A program made the position numbers and the translations under genes. Below the pieces are notes generated by a model. The model was not told where the DNA came from. It searched no databases and was given only the letters and a program-made list of their open reading frames with translations. Source: Barnesiella intestinihominis YIT 11860 (GTDB lineage: Bacteria > Bacteroidota > Bacteroidia > Bacteroidales > Barnesiellaceae). From it: DNA of 64,000 nucleotides. The stretch spans positions 172,200 through 236,199 of the forward strand of contig NZ_JH815206.1 of the NCBI RefSeq assembly GCF_000296465.1, given 5' to 3'. Shown in pieces: positions 54,728 to 63,041 of the stretch (within the stretch, counting starts at the first letter, position 1; every line of letters begins with the position of its first letter).

Positions 54728-56617
54728 ATGAAAAACAAATTACTTTTAGTGAGCTGTGCTCTATTTTTGTTTTCGGGTACGGCTTTTGCCGAAAATTTAT
54801 TAGTGACCAAAACATCGGGAGGTGCAGACGAAGAAGGAACTCTCCCTTATGTCGTGGCTAATGCACCGGGCGGGTCGGTCATCGAGCTGTCTATCGGTGA
54901 TGAGACCACCGTTACGATTCCCGAAACGATTTTGATAGACAAAAACCTGACTATCGACGGTAAAGGAAAAACGATTTCCGTGGCCGAGCCGGGAGTTTCT
55001 AATTATCGTATTTTTAAAATCGGGCTTTACGAACCCGAAGATGGGGCGGAATTAATATCGCTTACGTTGAAAAACTGTACGCTCTACGGTGGTGACGGTA
55101 CGGCTTTGGTCGATACGGAAACGACTATGGCTACTTGGTCGGCTACTATTTTGGTCGGTAAGAACGGTACGCTCACCGGCGAGAACCTGATTTTCGAAAA
55201 GGCGAAAAACGGTTATGCTGCCGGTATTATGGCATGCGGCGATATTACGCTTACGAACTGTATTTTTAAAGGCCTTTCGGGTACGAGTGCCGGTGGTGCG
55301 TTATATACCAACAGCGGTGTGACGGGTCGTTTTACGGGTTGTACGTTTGAGAATAATACCAATACGACTCACGGTGGCGCCGTTGCTTGTTCGGGTAGCA
55401 CTAACTATTTTACCGATTGTGTTTTCACGGGTAATACGGTTACCGGTGCTAAGAGTGACGGAGGTGCCATATTCTTGCAAAAAGCAGGAGCTTCGGCGGA
55501 AATAGTGAATTGTACGTTTACTCAAAATTCAACGACTCGTTATGGGGGTGCAATAGGTCAAAAAGATGATATTGCGACAAATGGAGTTCTGACTATTAAA
55601 AATTCTACCTTTACCCAAAATAAGTCTACGGCAGCAAAAGGTGGCGGTGGGGCATTGCTTACTTGGATGGGTGATGTTACTGTTGAGAATTGCTCTTTTG
55701 AAGGTAATGCAGTAGAAGGTAGTGGTGGCTCTGGTGGAGCTTGGTATGCATCAATGAAGGCGGCAGATATTAACAGCTGTAAGGTGTCGAATACCTATTT
55801 CGGGGAAAATACTTGTACGGCTCATGGTGGTGCTATTCTTGCGAAAGTGCCCGATGGAGTTTTCACGAATTGTACTTTCTACAAAAATGTAGGTGGTACC
55901 GGTGGTGGTGGAGCGTTGGCTTGTCAAGCCGCTACCATTAATGTCTACAACAGTACATTTGTGGGGAACGAGTTGAAGAATGAATCGTATGGCACAGGTA
56001 TCCACTCTGCATCGAATGGTGGTTTCAACTTGTATAATAATATTGTTGTCGGTGGTGTAAGCGGTATTGCTGATGTGTATACGCATAACAATTGTACGCT
56101 TGTAGGTAGCCATAATATTTACGGTACGATAGCCGAAGGTACACCTGTAACTACCGACGAATTTGTGGATAATGTAGTTTATACCGATCAGAAACTGTTT
56201 GCGGAAGATGAACCTATTCCGGCTTTCAATGAGGGTACGACCAAAAATATCGCTATTGCAGCCGACGGTATCGCAGCCGGAGCCGGTATTGTGGTAGAAG
56301 GTGTTCCCACAGTGGACCAACGCGGCAAATCTCGTTCGGCGACTAATCCGGCCATCGGCTCCTATGAAGTGGAGAAAGCCACGTCGATAGAGCGTGTAGC
56401 TGTTGAGAAATTGTTTTGGCCTAATCCTGCGCAAGGCAATATCAACTTGACGGAAGGTGTTTCGAATATCGCTATTTATGATTTGCAAGGCAGCTTGGTA
56501 AAAGAGGTCGCTATGCCTGCACAATCTGTTTCTGTGGAAGGTTTGAATCCCGGAATCTATCTGATTCGTATCACTCTAAACGGCAACGAACACAACCATC
56601 GCTTGGTTATTAAATAA
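54728..56617 (+). CDS. Right-handed beta-helix surface protein with PMP-like repeats and T9SS sorting domain
   Basis: 629 residues from the ATG at 54728, with a signal peptide ending GTAFA. The middle is a parallel beta-helix with eight GGAx units (e.g. HGGAVAC, DGGAIFL, YGGAIGQ, GGGALLT, HGGAILA) alternating with FxxN-type motifs (CTFENN, CVFTGN, STFTQN). This is the GGAI/FxxN grammar of chlamydial polymorphic membrane proteins. A choice-of-anchor Q-like segment follows (VDQRGKSRSATNPAIGSYE). The end is a type A sorting domain (FWPNPAQGNINLTEGVSN..NPGIYLIRITLNGNEHNHRLVIK). It is probably surface-exposed via T9SS; adhesion is plausible but not shown. Bases 55541-55780 are more A+T-rich than the flanks. 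Confidence 0.88.
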   Translation: MKNKLLLVSCALFLFSGTAFAENLLVTKTSGGADEEGTLPYVVANAPGGSVIELSIGDETTVTIPETILIDKNLTIDGKGKTISVAEPGVSNYRIFKIGLYEPEDGAELISLTLKNCTLYGGDGTALVDTETTMATWSATILVGKNGTLTGENLIFEKAKNGYAAGIMACGDITLTNCIFKGLSGTSAGGALYTNSGVTGRFTGCTFENNTNTTHGGAVACSGSTNYFTDCVFTGNTVTGAKSDGGAIFLQKAGASAEIVNCTFTQNSTTRYGGAIGQKDDIATNGVLTIKNSTFTQNKSTAAKGGGGALLTWMGDVTVENCSFEGNAVEGSGGSGGAWYASMKAADINSCKVSNTYFGENTCTAHGGAILAKVPDGVFTNCTFYKNVGGTGGGGALACQAATINVYNSTFVGNELKNESYGTGIHSASNGGFNLYNNIVVGGVSGIADVYTHNNCTLVGSHNIYGTIAEGTPVTTDEFVDNVVYTDQKLFAEDEPIPAFNEGTTKNIAIAADGIAAGAGIVVEGVPTVDQRGKSRSATNPAIGSYEVEKATSIERVAVEKLFWPNPAQGNINLTEGVSNIAIYDLQGSLVKEVAMPAQSVSVEGLNPGIYLIRITLNGNEHNHRLVIK

Positions 56618-56637
56618 TAGAATTCATCATGTGTTTA

Positions 56638-56671
56638 AAAACGGGAGCTTCGCGAAGTTCCCGTTTTTTTT
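56638..56671 (+). terminator. Terminator of the beta-helix gene
   Basis: AACGGGAGCTTCGCGAAGTTCCCGTT forms a hairpin with one bulge, followed by eight T. It lies 20 bases after the stop. Confidence 0.88.
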
Positions 56672-56689
56672 GTGAAAAGAGTAGAGGGT

Positions 56690-57240
56690 AAGCCGGTGTA
56701 CCTGAGTTATGAGTTCAGTAGAGAATCCGAGGGGTAGACATGTATTTTAGCTATGGAATTTTTGTAGATAACCGCGTACCGAACTTTTGGGGAGAGTTTG
56801 ATTCTTGTTTAAATTTCTATACAGAGTGTATTACTCCTTCTCCCCTATATTTTGCTCAAAACACAAGGGAGAAGTGTGAATGCTTTCGATAACAGGAATA
56901 GGGTAGTGTATCTCCCTCTTCCCTTTGCCGTGCCCCGTAGCATTACGGGGTGTTCCTGTAAGGAATATAGGAGGAGTGCCCACAGGGCGAGGGGGTTGAA
57001 CTCTACAATCAAATGATCTTTTTCAACCCCTCTCCAAAGAAACGATAGTTTCTTTGGAGTCTCCTCTATATGGCTAATATAGTGCCCCGCAATACTATGG
57101 GGCACGGTAGGGAGAGAAGCTGAGATGTATTTTCGTCTTCGCTCCTGCTTCGATTTACGTGCGATTCCTTCGTAATATCACGAGCCACCACGGCAAGAGG
57201 AGAGGACTAAGATGCTGCTTCGAATATTCTTTTATCTCTA
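56690..57240. repeat. Compound palindromic intergenic repeat, copy D
   Basis: The gap from 56672 to 57462 holds this repeat and no convincing gene. Parts are GAGTTCAGTAGAGAATCCGAGGGG near 56712 (also near 1274 and, weaker, at 57330), CTCCCCTATATTTTG facing CAAAACACAAGGGAG at about 56839-56871, CCCCGTAGCATTACGGGG near 56934-56951, GCCCACAGGGC near 56978-56988, a perfect 13-base stem at 57032-57059 (CCAAAGAAAC/GTTTCTTTGG at its core), and TGCCCCGCAATACTATGGGGCA near 57082. From 57240 to 57462 I see nothing. Confidence 0.72.
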
Positions 57241-57462
57241 CCCGCGAACACAAGAGAGAATTTGAAAGACGATTCCCTTTGATTTCTATTGAGTCGATAT
57301 TCTCACTAATTATAGGCTGAACCGAGTTATGAGGTAACGTTGTCGTCGAGGCAGATAAAGGACAGATGTATTTTAAATTCCTTCATTGGGGGTGGCGGGA
57401 TTGTAGTCGATAGATTTTTGGAATCTCATTCAAGGCCTGTATATGGCCGTGCGTTGTTTATG

Positions 57463-58164
57463 TTATTTTTGCATATAATGTCGTCGTTCTTCGGGCGAGA
57501 ATTTTTCAATGGCGTAGCGAAGCATGGTTCGAGGCATATCGCGATAACGGGTGTCGAGGAAAGTACAGAGCCGGATTTTATCTTTTTTCCCGACCTCTCG
57601 CAGCATCCAGCCTACGGCTTTGCGGATTAGGTCATGTTTGTTGTACAAGAGAATATCGGCAATAGCGAGCGTATCGTCGAAGCGGCCTTTGCGGATCCAT
57701 TGCCAAGTGGAGACAATCGAAATGCGCTGTTCCCAGATGAGGCTGCTTTGGGCCAGCCGATAGAGTGGGGTGTGGTCTTGTTCTTCGAGATAGCCTCCGA
57801 CGATTTGTGCTGCGGATAAATCGACCAAATCCCAGTTGTTGATATATGCGGTATTGGATAAATAGGTGTGGTATATCGCTTCTCGACGGTTGGCATCGGC
57901 TTTTTTGAATTGTTCGACCATACATAACAAGGCGGCCATGCGCAACTCGTGAACCGGGTTGTGTAACAGGATTTCGAGTTGGTCGAGCGGGGTATCTAAG
58001 TATTGTTTGACGATACTGCGCGTCATGGGAACGGGGATGCCTATGAATATGTCTTGCTCGCCGTATTCTCCTTTTCCGGTTTTAAAGAATCCAGAGAGAG
58101 TTTTTGCTTTGTCGGGGTTGGCTGCCGCCCGAATCGCTTGCTCTATGTCTTGTGCTGTGTGCAT
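57463..58164 (-). CDS. DNA alkylation repair protein, AlkD-like HEAT-repeat family
   Basis: 233 residues from the ATG at 58164; the upstream frame is not needed. The protein is all-helical with the AlkD family pattern: HNPVHELRMAALLCMVEQF, NNWDLVDLSAAQIVG and SLIWEQRISIVSTWQWI, where the Trp and Asp in NNWDLVD match the conserved base-recognition region. AlkD proteins excise bulky cationic alkylated purines without base flipping. The C-terminal sequence ends in AIEKFSPEERRHYM. It stands alone on the minus strand. Confidence 0.92.
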   Translation of the reverse strand: MHTAQDIEQAIRAAANPDKAKTLSGFFKTGKGEYGEQDIFIGIPVPMTRSIVKQYLDTPLDQLEILLHNPVHELRMAALLCMVEQFKKADANRREAIYHTYLSNTAYINNWDLVDLSAAQIVGGYLEEQDHTPLYRLAQSSLIWEQRISIVSTWQWIRKGRFDDTLAIADILLYNKHDLIRKAVGWMLREVGKKDKIRLCTFLDTRYRDMPRTMLRYAIEKFSPEERRHYMQK

Positions 58165-58715
58165 GATTGAAGATGCTTGATTTTTTACAAAGATAAAAAT
58201 TGCATGTAGCGGAATCAAATTTTTCTTTTGTTCAAATTTAATTTTTAATATAAGGTTGCGGGTGTGGATTTTAATTTGTTGAAATAAAGTTAAAAATAAT
58301 GTGTAAATTATTGGCTGAAATTTTCTCTTTCGGTTTTATGATAATAGTTGTTTTTGACAATGTTTTTAGATGTTAATTTTAAAGGACTCTGTTGAAAAAT
58401 TTGCGGATAGGCGGCAAGGTGATGGAAAATATTCGATTCTCAGGAAGATAAAATTTGAATAAATGATTGATATATAGTTGTATATGATAAAAATTGGAAT
58501 GCGGGAATCAAGAAGAAATAGAATTGTCGGTTCTTTGGGTTGGGTGTAAATCCTTTTTTGGGGAAAGAAAAAGAGTGGATTTGCTTAAAATGACTATTTT
58601 TGTAGTGAAGCTACGAAACATAGATTACGTGTTGTCATCGTCAAGTAAATTTGTTTTTACTCAGGGTTTGTGCTATGTTCGTTTTTTAGAAAGATAATTT
58701 GAAAACAGTCTCGGC
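58165..58715. other. AT-rich intergenic region without a clear gene
   Basis: 551 bases between divergent genes. TATTTTTG at 58595-58602 could be a -7 box for the SpmA-SpmB gene, although no TTTG is found 20 bases upstream. A small frame at 58494-58697 has no start context or family resemblance. I see no repeat, RNA or other element. Confidence 0.5.
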
Positions 58716-59948
58716 ATGGTTCTCAATTACATTTGGATCGCATTTTTCGTTATTGCCTTTGTGGTGGCGGTGGTACAGACTTTCGTATATGGAAACACGG
58801 GAATCTGGACCGATATTATGAATGCTTCGTTTTCCTCGGCTCGGAGTGCGTTCAATATTTCTTTGGGTTTGACAGGTGTTCTTACGTTGTGGCTCGGACT
58901 TATGAAAATAGGGGAGCGGGGTGGGGTAGTCGCTGTTTTGTCGCGTTGGATCAGTCCGTTGTTTTCCCGACTTTTCCCGGGAGTTCCCAAAGGGCATCCG
59001 GCTTTGGGGTCGATGTTCATGAATGTTTCTGCCAATATGTTGGGGTTGGACAATGCTGCTACTCCATTGGGATTGAAGGCAATGAGAGAGTTGCAAGAGT
59101 TGAATCCCAAGAAGGACACGGCGACCGATGCCATGCTGATGTTCTTGGTTTTGAACGCTTCGGGGTTGACCTTGATTCCTATCGGGGTGATGACTTATCG
59201 GGCACAGATGGGGGCAGCCAATCCTTCGGACGTTTTCTTGCCCATTTTAATCGCCACGTTCATGGCGACGTTCGTGGGTCTTTTGGCATTGTGTATCAAA
59301 CAGCGAATCAATATATTCGACCGGGTAATTCTGCTATGGGGATTGGGGCTTACCGCTTTTGTGGGCGGGATGTTTTATTATTTCTCCTCTTTGCCGGAAG
59401 AGAAGATTTCGTCTTATTCGGCTTTTGCAGCCAACAGTATTCTGTTTACGATTATCGTAATTTTTATCGTGGCGGGGTTTGTCAAGCGAATCAATGTTTA
59501 TGATGCTTTTATAGAGGGCGCGAAAGAGGGTTTTAAGACGGCGGTTATGATCATACCCTATTTAGTGGCTATTCTCGTGGCTATCGGGATATTTCGGGCA
59601 TCGGGAGCGATGGATTATATCGTCGAGGGTTTTGCTACGGTTTTCGGTTGGTTGGGAATAGATACCGAATTTGTGGGGGCATTGCCTACGGCTTTGATGA
59701 AGTCATTGAGCGGTAGCGGTTCGCGAGGTATGATGGTCGATGCGATGTCGGCTTATGGTGTAGACTCCTTTGTGGGTAGGGTCGCTTGTACCGTGCAAGG
59801 ATCGACCGACACGACATTTTATATCTTGGCGGTCTATTTCGGTAGCGTAGGGGTGCGTAAGACCCGCTATGCGGTCGGCTACGCTTTGCTGGCCGATGTG
59901 ATAGGGGCTATTTCGGCTATTACGGTTTCTTATTTCTTCTTCAAGTAA
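58716..59948 (+). CDS. SpmA-SpmB fusion, nucleoside-recognition (Gate) membrane protein
   Basis: A 410-residue membrane protein with about ten helices. The first half corresponds to SpmA (SSARSAFNISLGLTGVLTLWLGLMKIGERGG, MFMNVSANMLGLDNAATPLGLKAM) and the second to SpmB (EGAKEGFKTAVMIIPYLVAILVAIGIFR, GSRGMMVDAM, CTVQGSTDTTFYILAVYFGS). In Firmicutes the two are separate spore maturation genes. Fused forms occur in Gram-negatives that do not sporulate, with unknown function, possibly transport. The duplicated Gate domain arrangement is clear. Confidence 0.9.
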   Translation: MVLNYIWIAFFVIAFVVAVVQTFVYGNTGIWTDIMNASFSSARSAFNISLGLTGVLTLWLGLMKIGERGGVVAVLSRWISPLFSRLFPGVPKGHPALGSMFMNVSANMLGLDNAATPLGLKAMRELQELNPKKDTATDAMLMFLVLNASGLTLIPIGVMTYRAQMGAANPSDVFLPILIATFMATFVGLLALCIKQRINIFDRVILLWGLGLTAFVGGMFYYFSSLPEEKISSYSAFAANSILFTIIVIFIVAGFVKRINVYDAFIEGAKEGFKTAVMIIPYLVAILVAIGIFRASGAMDYIVEGFATVFGWLGIDTEFVGALPTALMKSLSGSGSRGMMVDAMSAYGVDSFVGRVACTVQGSTDTTFYILAVYFGSVGVRKTRYAVGYALLADVIGAISAITVSYFFFK

Positions 59949-60075
59949 TTCTTATTCGCAGAATTGCACTATCTTTGCAGTGTATGCGGAAATGGGTTCG
60001 TACCTCGTATAACCGAGGATTCGGCCTCCGTAGCTGTGCGTTGCGAGTGTTTTATAAGATAAAAGAGATAAAGTC
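59949..60075 (+). promoter_or_regulatory. Promoter and leader of ybeY
   Basis: TATCTTTG at 59970-59977 is a good -7 box, but no TTTG lies 20 bases upstream. The leader of about 95 bases contains a CCTCG..CGAGG hairpin at 60003-60018. Confidence 0.5.
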
Positions 60076-60489
60076 ATGGCTGTGAGTTATTTTGCCGAAG
60101 ACGTCAAGATGCCGGCGATAAAAAAGAGAGAAACGACCGATTGGATACGTCGTGTCGCTTCGGAGTATGGGAAGAAATGCGGCGATATAGCCTATATCTT
60201 TTGTTCCGATGAGAAGATTCTCGAAGTGAATAAGGCTTATTTGCAGCATGACTATTATACCGATGTGATTACGTTTGACTATACCGAGGGCGATAAAATA
60301 AGCGGTGATATATTTATCAGCGTGGATACTGTCCGTTCCAATGCGGAACAGTTCGGAACCGATTATGACGAAGAGCTTCATCGGATTATCATACACGGTG
60401 TTTTGCATTTGTGCGGTATCAACGATAAAGGCCCGGGTGAGCGTGAGATGATGACTCGTCATGAGAACGAGGCTTTGAAGCTGAGGTGA
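60076..60489 (+). CDS. ybeY: Endoribonuclease YbeY
   Basis: Metal-dependent RNase for rRNA maturation and ribosome quality control, 137 residues. The family features are FCSDEKILEVNKAYLQHDYYTDVITFDY and GDIFISVDTVRSNA, and the metal-binding helix HGVLHLCGINDK. The first two His ligands are present. The third, normally the His in a GYDH stretch, is replaced (GINDK), as I recall from other Bacteroidota. A zinc site with another third ligand is the likely explanation. It precedes mnmG by 74 bases. Confidence 0.92.
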   Translation: MAVSYFAEDVKMPAIKKRETTDWIRRVASEYGKKCGDIAYIFCSDEKILEVNKAYLQHDYYTDVITFDYTEGDKISGDIFISVDTVRSNAEQFGTDYDEELHRIIIHGVLHLCGINDKGPGEREMMTRHENEALKLR

Positions 60490-60563
60490 TTGAATATATT
60501 TCTGATTTCTATGTAGCGGGGGAGGGTTCTTTCCCGATAAAAGTCATGGAGAAATAAGATACG

Positions 60564-62438
60564 ATGGATTTTAATTACGATGTGATAGTGGTGGGTGCAG
60601 GGCATGCCGGGTGTGAAGCGGCGTGTGCTTCGGCCAATCTTGGTTCGAAAACCCTGCTTATTACTATGGATATGAATAAGATAGCTCAGATGAGCTGTAA
60701 TCCTGCGGTCGGTGGTATCGCCAAAGGGCAGATTGTTCGTGAGATTGATGCGTTGGGCGGATTCATGGGGATTGTGACCGATGAGACGGCGATACAATTC
60801 AGAATGCTGAACCGCTCGAAAGGTCCGGCCATGTGGAGTCCTCGTTCGCAGAGCGACCGAACCAAGTTTATTGCTACATGGCGTTCTATTTTGGAAAATA
60901 CAGAGAATCTATATATGTGGCAAGACTCTGTTAATCAGATTCTTGTGAAAGAAGGTCGCGTGACGGGCGTGGTGACGGATATGAACGTGACGTTTACGGC
61001 GAAATGCGTGGTGTTGACGACCGGTACTTTTATGAACGGTTTGATGCATATCGGTCGTACCCGACTGCAAGGGGGGCGTATCTCGGAGCCGGCATCACAC
61101 GGTATTACCGAACAGCTCGTGGAGCTGGGTTTTACCGCCGGACGCATGAAAACGGGAACACCGGTTCGAATCGATGGCCGGAGTATTCATTTCGAGGAGG
61201 CGACCGAGCAGAGGGGAGAGGACGATTTTCACAAGTTTTCTTTCCTCGATTTCCAGCCTCGTCCGTTGAAACAACGTAGCTGTTGGACTATTTATACGAA
61301 TGAACAAGTACACGATATATTGCGTGCAGGTCTGCCCGATTCGCCTTTGTATAACGGTCAGATACAAAGTATCGGACCTCGCTATTGTCCCAGTATAGAG
61401 ACAAAAATAGTGACATTTCCCGATAAAACGGAACACCAGTTGTTTCTCGAACCAGAAGGGGAGACTACGCAGGAATATTATTTGAACGGTTTTTCTTCGT
61501 CGTTGCCTTTGGATATTCAGGTAAAGGCTTTGCAAGAAATTCCGGCATTGCGAGATGTGCGTATATATCGTCCCGGTTATGCGATCGAATATGATTATTT
61601 CGACCCTACACAATTAAATCATAATTTGGAAACTAAACAGATTTCCAATCTTTTCTTTGCGGGACAAATCAATGGCACGACGGGGTATGAAGAGGCCGGA
61701 GGACAGGGGCTTATCGCCGGAATAAACGCTCATATCAATTGTCACGGAGGTGCTCCGTTTACATTGGGGCGGGACGAAGCCTATATAGGGGTTTTGATCG
61801 ACGATTTGGTGACAAAAGGTGTCGATGAACCTTATCGTATGTTCACTTCGAGAGCCGAATATCGTATTTTGTTGCGTCAGGACGATGCCGATATGCGCCT
61901 TACCGAGCGAGCTTATCGGTTAGGGTTGGCGAAACGGGAGCGATATGATTTGTTGACAGCGAAACGGGATAGCGTGGACCGGTTGATTCGGTTTGCGCAA
62001 AACTATTCTATAAAACCGGCCTATATAAACGAAGGTTTGGAAGCTCTGGGAACAGCTCCCTTGAAACAGGGGGTGCGATTGATCGATTTGATATTACGTC
62101 CCCAGTTGGATATGGCCAAACTTTCGACATTGGTTCCTGCGTTGAAACAAGAAATTTCTGTTATAAAGAATCGCAGAGAAGAAATTGTAGAGGCTGCCGA
62201 GATTAAGATGAAGTATCAAGGTTATATCGATAGGGAGAAAATGATTGCCGATAAAATTTCTCGTTTGGAACATATTCGCATACGAGGGAAATTCGATTAT
62301 AGCCAGATACATGCATTATCGACCGAAGCTCGTCAGAAATTGGAAAGAATAGATCCCGAGACCATAGCGCAGGCTTCGCGCATACCGGGTATTTCGCCGA
62401 GCGATATAAACATATTGCTGCTGTTGGTGGGACGTTAA
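60564..62438 (+). CDS. mnmG: tRNA uridine 5-carboxymethylaminomethyl modification enzyme
   Basis: FAD protein that with MnmE modifies U34 of several tRNAs, 624 residues. It opens VIVVGAGHAGCEAACASANLGS, with the later marks MSCNPAVGGIAKGQIVREIDALGG, SRKGPAM-like NRSKGPAMWSPRSQSDR, VLTTGTFMNGLMHIG and EAGGQGLIAGINAH. The C-terminal helical domain ends YSQIHALSTEARQKLERIDPETIAQASRIPGISPSDINILLLLVGR. MnmE is not in the window. The gene has strongly G-rich coding use on the plus strand, as expected right of the candidate origin. Followed by apt after 72 bases. Confidence 0.97.
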   Translation: MDFNYDVIVVGAGHAGCEAACASANLGSKTLLITMDMNKIAQMSCNPAVGGIAKGQIVREIDALGGFMGIVTDETAIQFRMLNRSKGPAMWSPRSQSDRTKFIATWRSILENTENLYMWQDSVNQILVKEGRVTGVVTDMNVTFTAKCVVLTTGTFMNGLMHIGRTRLQGGRISEPASHGITEQLVELGFTAGRMKTGTPVRIDGRSIHFEEATEQRGEDDFHKFSFLDFQPRPLKQRSCWTIYTNEQVHDILRAGLPDSPLYNGQIQSIGPRYCPSIETKIVTFPDKTEHQLFLEPEGETTQEYYLNGFSSSLPLDIQVKALQEIPALRDVRIYRPGYAIEYDYFDPTQLNHNLETKQISNLFFAGQINGTTGYEEAGGQGLIAGINAHINCHGGAPFTLGRDEAYIGVLIDDLVTKGVDEPYRMFTSRAEYRILLRQDDADMRLTERAYRLGLAKRERYDLLTAKRDSVDRLIRFAQNYSIKPAYINEGLEALGTAPLKQGVRLIDLILRPQLDMAKLSTLVPALKQEISVIKNRREEIVEAAEIKMKYQGYIDREKMIADKISRLEHIRIRGKFDYSQIHALSTEARQKLERIDPETIAQASRIPGISPSDINILLLLVGR

Positions 62439-62510
62439 TGTTTCACGTGAAACAAATCGCTAGAAAGCCTTTAAATAAAGGGATAGAACGAATAAAACAA
62501 TAAAAATAAA

Positions 62511-63035
62511 ATGGGTGTAGAGATTATTAAAAGTAAGATTCGCGATGTTGTTGACTTTCCTCAAAAGGGAATTGTTTTTAGAGATTTGACAACAGTTTTC
62601 AAAGATGCGGATTGTTTGAGGGAATTGTCGGATATGCTTACTGCCATATATGCCGAAAAGGGTATTACGAAAGTAGTGGGTATAGAGTCTCGCGGTTTTA
62701 TTATGGGACCTATATTAGCGACGCGTATCGGAGCCGGATTCGTGCCTATGCGCAAACCGGGAAAACTTCCTGCTGAAACTTGGCAGGAAAGTTATACCAA
62801 AGAGTATGGCGTAGATGTCATAGAGATTCACAAGGATGCCCTTTGTGAAAACGATGTTGTTTTATTGCACGATGATTTGTTGGCGACAGGTGGGACTATG
62901 TTGGCCGCTTATAATTTGGTAAAACGATTCAACCCGAAGAAAGTCTATGTCAATTTTCTCGTTGAATTGGAGTTTTTGAAAGGAAGAGATTTATTTCCGA
63001 ACGATGTAGAAATCGAGTCTCTGATAAAATATTGA
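62511..63035 (+). CDS. apt: Adenine phosphoribosyltransferase
   Basis: Salvages adenine to AMP with PRPP, 174 residues, cytosolic. Visible are IRDVVDFPQKGIVFRDLT, VGIESRGFIMGPILATRIGAGFVPMRKPGKLP and the PRPP motif VVLLHDDLLATGGTMLAA. Length is typical. uvrC follows after 6 bases, so the two are probably co-transcribed. Confidence 0.96.
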   Translation: MGVEIIKSKIRDVVDFPQKGIVFRDLTTVFKDADCLRELSDMLTAIYAEKGITKVVGIESRGFIMGPILATRIGAGFVPMRKPGKLPAETWQESYTKEYGVDVIEIHKDALCENDVVLLHDDLLATGGTMLAAYNLVKRFNPKKVYVNFLVELEFLKGRDLFPNDVEIESLIKY

Positions 63036-63041
63036 TACGGA

